64,000 bases of DNA from Breviolum minutum Mf 1.05b.01 (lineage: Eukaryota > Sar > Dinophyceae > Suessiales > Symbiodiniaceae): NCBI GenBank assembly GCA_000507305.1, contig DF239799.1:1-64000 (forward strand), written 5' to 3'. Of the stretch, positions 57,901-64,000 are shown piece after piece. Within the stretch, counting starts at the first letter, position 1. Each line of letters begins with the position of its first letter. The notes beneath the pieces are model-generated. The model was not told the origin of the DNA and did not search any database. It saw only the letters and a program-made list of their open reading frames with translations. The position numbers were made by a program, and so were the translations under genes.

Positions 57901-58580
57901 CCTGTAAATTGAGACCTGAAGGTATTTCACAATATGTTCAACAAAATCTTTGGCATAACGAATCCAGATGTTATCTCAGGTCTTCTATTGAAAATATATA
58001 CCTATTACACTTGTACATGCACATATCGTCGATCATACATATATTATCAATACATGATATTATCTAACATTCTGTATATCATACATCTATCCTCTAGAAG
58101 TCATCCCTATGTTTGGTTTAAATTTTACATGGCAGCCATGGAACTTGCCAACTTGCCAACTCCTGCCTCCGATGCGTCCAGCAACTTGTTCTGCAGGCCT
58201 TCCCATTCTGACACAAATTCCACCTTGGGGAAGCGCTGGGCGATGCTCTCGGGATGGTTGCTGGTAATCTTGGTTGTATTTCCCATACTTGGAGGAAACA
58301 AAAAAAACTCAGGTGAGGATCTAACCAATCCATACAACCAATCATGTGTTACACAAAGAATCTGTGCATGTGAATCATGTGTACCATACGTAACTATTCC
58401 ATCTATGTTTCAACATATACTCTTTTCATCTCTTTGCAGCAAATGGCTTCATGCAACTACTGGTGTGCATGAATTTTGCATGCATTCCAAGCGGCGGTTC
58501 CGTGGGTTGGATCTGAACCAGTGTAGAAATTCCAGTATTTAAAGAAGTCCGGACCCACGTACTGTTCTGGCTGGCCATAC
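54932..58580 (-). CDS. GH16-type endo-beta-glucanase-like gene, copy B
   Basis: Likely secreted beta-glucan hydrolase of the GH16 lichenase/laminarinase-like fold. Exons: 58580 to about 58491 (DFFKYWNFYTGSDPTHG), 57901-57813 (VDNTTKVLG), 57648-57613 (GRKAVRIESKN), 57482-57352 (CGAWPAFWMFGDDAQHSW, GEYDIL), 57216-57193 (ESIHMLNY), 56825-56770 (ATTTLHTRRSCDQ), 56619-56535 (GIDFVGQGW), 56346-56259 (SNQGCGQRLPDGSFG), 56042-56011 (GGTFVAEW), 55946-55858 (RTWFFPKGEEP), 55655-55614 (WGTPNSFFTLNE), 55415-55360 (HFKNMRMVFDTTFCG), 55195-55106 (GDYAG, DYVRNN), and 55023 onward (NAFWNIKRL). From 57813 down the phases match. The nucleophile Glu is in GEYDIL; the acid/base Glu starts the 24-nt exon. A signal-peptide-like ORF (58686-58610) lies just upstream but out of frame, so the 5' end is unresolved. 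Confidence 0.85.
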
Positions 58581-59243
58581 CTTTCCAAGTCTTGCAGAGA
58601 TGAAGAAGATGATGTGGAACAAGGGTTGAACAAATGACGAGGGAAAAAATTAAAATCAAAAGTTTTGTTGACTCCATGTCTGCCATGGCTTGGTACTCAC
58701 CCTGATTTTGTTGCCCAAAGCTGGAAACCCTTCCACCCGCTCGGCCTCATGACTTGAGCGGAGCCAACATAGCTCAAAACTAGGAGTCCTCAAGCCGAGA
58801 CAAAAAAACAAGCTTGGTGGCTGGTTCACAAGCTACAAAACACTTAAAATGTTAGGAAAATCTTGGCTCTCAAGATTGCACATGAGTGTTTTGAGTTTGG
58901 GCTGCCTTTGTCTTCGCCTCTGACGATCCGAGATGCGATGAATGCAGAACTGAGACTTTTTTTTTAACAGCTTGATACTGATGTGTATTGCAACTGGCCA
59001 TTGAGGCAGCACTAGATTCATTCACTTGACTTCTGTAAGAGGTTAGATTTGGGAATTTGGGAAGGTGCAGCTTCTGGCACCAACAAGACTTATATACATT
59101 GGTACATTTCATGCTTGCCCAGCAGCTTTGCTAGGGCTCCGAATTCATCGAAACTTCAAAAGCCACTGGAAAATGGTGGAAGCTGCTCCTGAAGTCTTCC
59201 TATTTACAGAAGGAGAACTCGGAGCCAAAACAGTTTGGACAGA

Positions 59244-59867
59244 TTATTTTCGACACGGCTCCCGATACCTGATAATGATGTCAAAGCCCACATTGGTCAA
59301 AAATCCTACCAGACGTGCTGCCATTTTTTCTTCACTCAGGCCAGAGCGGAGCGAAAAGCCTAGGCCTCCAACTGTGGCAATCACACCTTGCAAACCCATC
59401 ATAGCAAAACCCTCCGTGTCAACCCAGCCCAAGTAAACACCAGCACTCACACCCACACCTACATAGACATACATCACCCCTTCCACCAATGTAATTTTGT
59501 CACTACGGATGTCAGCACCAACGGTCTCCATAACATAGGCTGCGATGTCGGGAATAGCCATAATCACTTCATCCACAATACAGGGCTCCTGGGATTTCAT
59601 CTCTTGTAAGAACTCCAAGAGGCTTTGCCCCATAGACGCATAAGACTTCATATACATCGCCATGCTATCCACTACAATGCCATCCCTGACATCACGCACA
59701 CCAGCCATGGCACTGATGGAGCCTGATTGAATGCCTAGATTAAATTTGGGTTTCAGCACAATGCCGTCAGAGTCCACTTCCAACGGACCAATATGGACTC
59801 TCGTTCTTCCAGTTTCGGACGAATCCACTACGATACCTCGCTTTTTTCGAGAACTGCAACATCCCAT
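59244..59867 (-). CDS. Single-exon protein with N-terminal acylation motif, function unknown
   Basis: An uninterrupted 207-residue ORF; the frame is open further upstream but ATG 59867 is the first ATG in it. It begins MGCCSSRKKRG, a textbook N-myristoylation glycine followed by palmitoylatable cysteines and a basic patch, so attachment to a membrane's cytoplasmic face is likely. The middle has small-residue and hydrophobic stretches (GVMYVYVGVGVSAGVYLGW, and GLQGVIATVGGLGF) with a beta-rich look. I recognise no catalytic motif. Lack of introns contrasts with its neighbours, and a 10-nt match to the 3' end of the dinoflagellate spliced leader lies 75 nt upstream, suggesting descent from a reverse-transcribed mRNA. 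Confidence 0.72.
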   Translation of the reverse strand: MGCCSSRKKRGIVVDSSETGRTRVHIGPLEVDSDGIVLKPKFNLGIQSGSISAMAGVRDVRDGIVVDSMAMYMKSYASMGQSLLEFLQEMKSQEPCIVDEVIMAIPDIAAYVMETVGADIRSDKITLVEGVMYVYVGVGVSAGVYLGWVDTEGFAMMGLQGVIATVGGLGFSLRSGLSEEKMAARLVGFLTNVGFDIIIRYREPCRK

Positions 59868-59941
59868 CACTGGAAATGCGGTGATAAGGAGAGCGACCTT
59901 TGGCACATGGCCATGGAAAAATAATTGATCCCCTCAGCCGG

Positions 59942-59951
59942 CTTGAGCCAA
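59942..59951 (-). other. Candidate relic spliced-leader 3' end
   Basis: In the minus sense this reads TTGGCTCAAG, identical to the last ten bases of the conserved dinoflagellate spliced leader. Upstream similarity is poor. A ten-base match is expected by chance about 0.1 times in both strands of this window; its place just upstream of an intronless ORF raises the odds. Confidence 0.4.
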
Positions 59952-60844
59952 TTTAGGGCACGAGGCGAGGAGAGGCAAGAGACATCAAAAAGGAAATTGA
60001 AGAAAATGACAGGACTGGATGAAAGACAGACTTGATCCATCTGTGCCAAGACTGCCATCTCGAAACCATAGCACGTACCACAACACAAAATCGGGCACAC
60101 CTGAGAAAACCGTGGGAAATGCCATTGCTCAATCAGCTACGTCGCTACGTCCAAAATATGCGAAAGGACGCACTGTGTTCTGTGCGTCTGTCACGTTCTA
60201 ATTGAGCACTAATCCTTTGAGCCGCTGATGGGAGCCGATCGCTTGTATCTTTTTGGACTGCAAATGCCATGCTTCAAGGAGCCTAAAATTCCAAAACCCT
60301 CAAAAGCAAAGTAGTATTGAGCGCCCAAGTAAGGCTCGAAGATGTTCTAGAAGTCGCTCCAACATAGAGATGGCTGCATTGAAGTTTCTTGGCTCACAAA
60401 AGAAGCAAAGCTATTTACAGATATTTACAGTAAGTTTCATACAAATCCAAGTTTTTGGTGCGACGAGTACAAGGCTTGCGCTGAAACTCAAAATGCCCTT
60501 GTCTGGCCACACAAGTGCAAAAACTTGCCAGTGCCAGCACTGTTACCAACAGAAAATGGCTCTGGCAGCAAGCACCCCTTTCTCTGCCGGCAAAGCTGTC
60601 AAAGATGCCAAAATAAAGGTAGTCTCTTCATGCCTCAACCGCTCCATAAGGCTCAGCTTTGGCTTCACACGGCTTTCTTCCCACTCTTTGGCTCCCACCA
60701 CCTGGGAGATTAGCTGACAAGCCTTTTTTGGGAACTCCTGCTCTGGTGCCGGATGTATAGTGCAAATCTGCCTTGTTCACAATCCTTTACATCCACAACA
60801 GCATGAACATCCTTGTGATCATCGGCAGTGGCATCATAATATTC

Positions 60845-61110
60845 TTCCTTTTCTTCTTCTTTTGCATTCTCTTCTTCTTCTTCTTTTTCTTTTTCTTTTT
60901 CTTTTTCTTCTTCTTCTTCTTTTTCTTTTTCTTTTTCTTCTTCTTCTTCTTTTTCTTCTTCTTCACCGTCTTCTTTTTTACGTTGTTGTTCTTCACCGTC
61001 TTCTTTTTTACGTTGTTGTTCTTCGTGTTTCCTTTTTTCCTTCTTCCTCTTCTTTCCTTCTTCTACTTATTGTTCGTCTTCTTTTTTTCTTCTTCTTTCT
61101 TCTAGTTATT
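60845..61110. repeat. Polypyrimidine CTT-rich tract
   Basis: Over 250 bp almost entirely C and T on the plus strand, built of CTTCTT and CTTTTT units, next to the ATC microsatellite. It includes a perfect 30-bp tandem duplication, 60961-60990 and 60991-61020. Confidence 0.9.
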
Positions 61111-61143
61111 CTTCTCCTTCACATGTTCCGCTGGTCATCTGCG

Positions 61144-61340
<197 letters not shown>

Positions 61341-62478
61341 CTTGCCAAGATCAGCATTCATTGGCATGGCTACCATTGCTTGCTTCACATTTCAGCATCA
61401 CTTCTATTTCAGAGAAAAATATTTCTGGGTTGCCAGCTCTTCCCGTGGTGTGGGTGGAGCATTGGGGACACCCGTCAGCTCAAACGTACCTGGCATCACA
61501 CCAGGAAAGTTAAGGCTCATTTCCTGATGCTTCACTGGTGAGCCCGACCAATCTCCATGCAATGTGCAAATCTATCCATACAAGCCATCTCCAATTGCAC
61601 CTCTGGATGCTTTTGGATTAAAAATGGCATCCAGCACTGCAAGTCCTACGTCATCGCCTTAGGCAAATGGACAAGGTTTGCCAATTCATTGAATGATGCA
61701 TTTTTGCAGATGAAGACACTACGTATGTTTCTATATTCACCGAGGGTATATATATATATATATCCCTCTTCGGGGGGAACATGACCCTGCGCGAAGCGGT
61801 GATCTTAAACTTAAGGTTGACTTTTGCGGCATATATGAAGAATGATGCTATGTAGTGTTCGAAGATGATGGCATGGCTTTGCAAGGATTTGGGCCAACAG
61901 TAAAATCAACAAGTTATCCTCTACAAAATGAAAAGTTCAACATGTACAGCTGATTATGTAGGAATATAAAAATGAAAGGCTATACCGTTATACCCTCTAC
62001 TAAATTAATGCTGTTCTGGAGGGGTCAGCCCCTCCCATTTTATAGACACAATCGAAAGGGGATGAAAGGGGTGTTTAAATAGACAATAGAATCATATCAT
62101 TGTCATCTATTGTCGAGTACCCGGTTTCATAAGCTGTACTACAATGTGCAACTCAAGTAATACCTCTCATATTTTGCTCCCAGAACCCAGTGACAGTGAA
62201 CCCAGGCCAATCTCTTGATACAACTATTCACAAATCAATTTGTCCCAGACTTTGCTGGGTCCAATGCTTCCGTCCATCTTTGACACTTCGTGATTTTTGT
62301 CAAGCCGGGATAAGTCTTGTCGATGTAGTCGTTGCCCTTGGCCACCAAGACCTTCGCGGTCGTCTTCAACATACCCACCCAAGAAAAGATCTGACCACTT
62401 TGGCATCAGTTCACAGAATTTATTCTCAAAGCTCTGACCAAAAACTACCACTCCCCAATTCAAGACTTTATTTCAAGA

Positions 62479-63331
62479 TCATTTCATGTACCTCTGCTTT
62501 GTCACGTCCATGTCTTTCCGGTGATGTCCAAATCCCGCCTTCGTCCGAATCTGCGCCTTTTCAGGCGAGGCGCCCCCAGCAAAGAAGATATCACCATGGC
62601 TCCAGGTGATGTCAGACAAACGACCACCTTCCCAAGTCTCCAGGTGCAAAGGGCTCGAGGTGCCCACCACCTGAATATCACCGCTTGTCAGCTGCCAATG
62701 CTTCATCGATGGGAAAATGTTCAAATGGAAAAATAACAACCTGGAAGTAGCAATTCCCCTTCTCTCAAAAATGGTGGCTTGGTTTTTTGCCCAACTTTTC
62801 TTGGAAGGCTTTGGCTTTGGCATCTTTTTTGAGCTTTGATGGTACGTATGATTATGTATGATTGTGGTGAGCCCCAGAAGCTTCAAGAATCAAAGAACTT
62901 GTAGGGTAAAAGTTGAGCACAATCCTGTTCTTCAATCCCTTTTTTACACCAAATCTCCAAGATCTTGACCCCACCTGGCCAAAAGGCCAAAAGCCCAAAG
63001 AATCCAAACGTTCTGAATTGTCCACCAGGTTGACGAACACTTCCGTCTTGGTGGTTCCGTCATCTTCCAGGCCAAAACAAATGGTGCCTGCCTGGTTCTT
63101 TTGCTGCTTGCCACCAGCAGCAGCATCTAATTCCTTGGGTTTCGCCCAAGGCAATTCGTTGTACAACTGACTCTGAGGATCCTCCGTTGTTGCCCCAGCA
63201 CAGGGGCCATAGTTCCAGTCCAAAACGAAGCCTTCGATTGCGCGACAAAACCGTTGCTGGTCCAAAAACTGCGCATCCACCAGTTTCAGGAAGCGATCCA
63301 CTGACCAAGGTGCCCAGTCCGGGCGCAGTTC
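62479..63331 (-). CDS. Divergent cyclophilin-type peptidyl-prolyl isomerase (partial)
   Basis: The core exon 63331-62975 (119 codons, AG|GAACTG acceptor, CCAG|GTGGGG donor) carries the cyclophilin order: DWAPWSVDRFLKLVDAQFLD, RFCRAIEGFVLDWNYG, a spacer with AAAGGKQQKN, then AGTICFGLEDDG and FVNLVDNSERLDSLGFWPFG. Cyclophilins catalyse proline isomerisation. The catalytic Arg of RFxR is kept, but the usual FxxQxGD that follows is replaced by FVLDWN, so activity is doubtful. An ORF ending at 62479 (GDIFFAGGASPEKAQIRTKAG) may hold the last exon; its junction is not resolved. The 5' exons lie upstream, possibly outside the window. Confidence 0.7.
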
Positions 63332-64000
63332 CTTGCGGTGCTTAGTTGGTTTAAGTTGGTGGTTAAGTCTCCCAGTAGGCCTGCATTTCACGATGTCTAC
63401 TATAGGAATCCAGTATGTCCCGAATAGGAAAACCAACCTCAAGCACCAACTGGGAACTGGCAACTGACTCTGCCAAAAGAAAGCACCCCACAGACCGGAG
63501 TGTATATTTAGGCTCCTGCATCTGTTTCGACACCCTAAAACCCTACAATCAGAATGTAATTTTGGGAGGAACCTTATTTTCCATCATCCGTTCGCCGAAC
63601 ACAAACTTATTTGCTGCAGGGGACATTTTCTCCTCATTTGAGACCACGACGCAAAAACCTTTCGTGGAAATTCCGAAGTTCTCTCACTTAGAAAAGCCGC
63701 ATAAAACTGATTATAGATGTGTGCGTGTGTGGTAGAAAGTAGGAACTCATCCAATATCTATGGCCAACGTTCATGGAAGTTACGAGTAGGTTGTGTTAGA
63801 TGAAGCTAGCAACCACTTCGTAAGGTACAGTAAACAAATCCAATCCTTTGGCACCTTTGCCTCTTTAAGCGGGTCATAAATTCCCTAAGAAGGTCATAGC
63901 CGCCCTTTTACCTGGCATTCGTCAACACGTGCAACGTCGTCATTTCAAGCAAAGCTCCAACAAGAGGTACCCAACGCCTTTCCCGCTGGTCTCATATTCT

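Overview
The window reads as nuclear DNA of a dinoflagellate, probably a core or symbiodiniacean type; the species is my inference. Nearly all introns that can be placed by protein homology begin with GC, GT or GA and end AG|G. Every gene I can identify lies on the minus strand. One intronless gene has a candidate relic of the dinoflagellate spliced leader upstream. There are no prokaryotic features: no operons, no Shine-Dalgarno-led ORFs and no CRISPR array. I saw no rRNA or tRNA gene. Layout, read along the minus strand from high to low coordinates: a divergent cyclophilin (63.3-62.5 kb); a single-exon, lipid-anchored-looking protein starting MGCCSS (59.9-59.2 kb); a tandem pair of GH16-type endoglucanase genes (copy B 58.6-54.9 kb, copy A 47.1-44.1 kb) with weak exon-like ORFs between them; exons of a partly resolved gene or genes at 43.3-41.3 kb; and about 15 kb with no recognisable gene (41-25.5 kb). 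Then comes an alanyl-tRNA synthetase gene of about 40 small exons over 18 kb (25.5-7.4 kb), an aldehyde-dehydrogenase-superfamily gene with an N-terminal presequence (7.0-4.0 kb), and exon-like ORFs of an unrecognised gene (3.9-1.5 kb). The main result is the architecture of the alanyl-tRNA synthetase gene. Its exons were joined by hand, and each assigned junction keeps frame and restores conserved AlaRS sequence. One intron (19968-14836) contains a complete six-exon gene on the same strand for a secreted TIM-barrel, glycosidase-like protein of about 835 residues. A second intron (11471-10315) contains an intact ankyrin-repeat ORF flanked by a 19-bp target-site duplication (one mismatch) with an A-tract at its 3' end, the hallmark of a retroposed gene. 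Other notable points: AlaRS intron donors split about 23 GC, 10 GT and 4 GA; micro-exons of 24-28 nt, one carrying the GH16 catalytic glutamate; a 54-nt GT-AG insertion in frame in the AlaRS editing region; and two introns present in one GH16 paralogue but absent from the other. Functionally these are housekeeping and secreted carbohydrate-active genes sharing one transcriptional direction. I see no pathway linking them.
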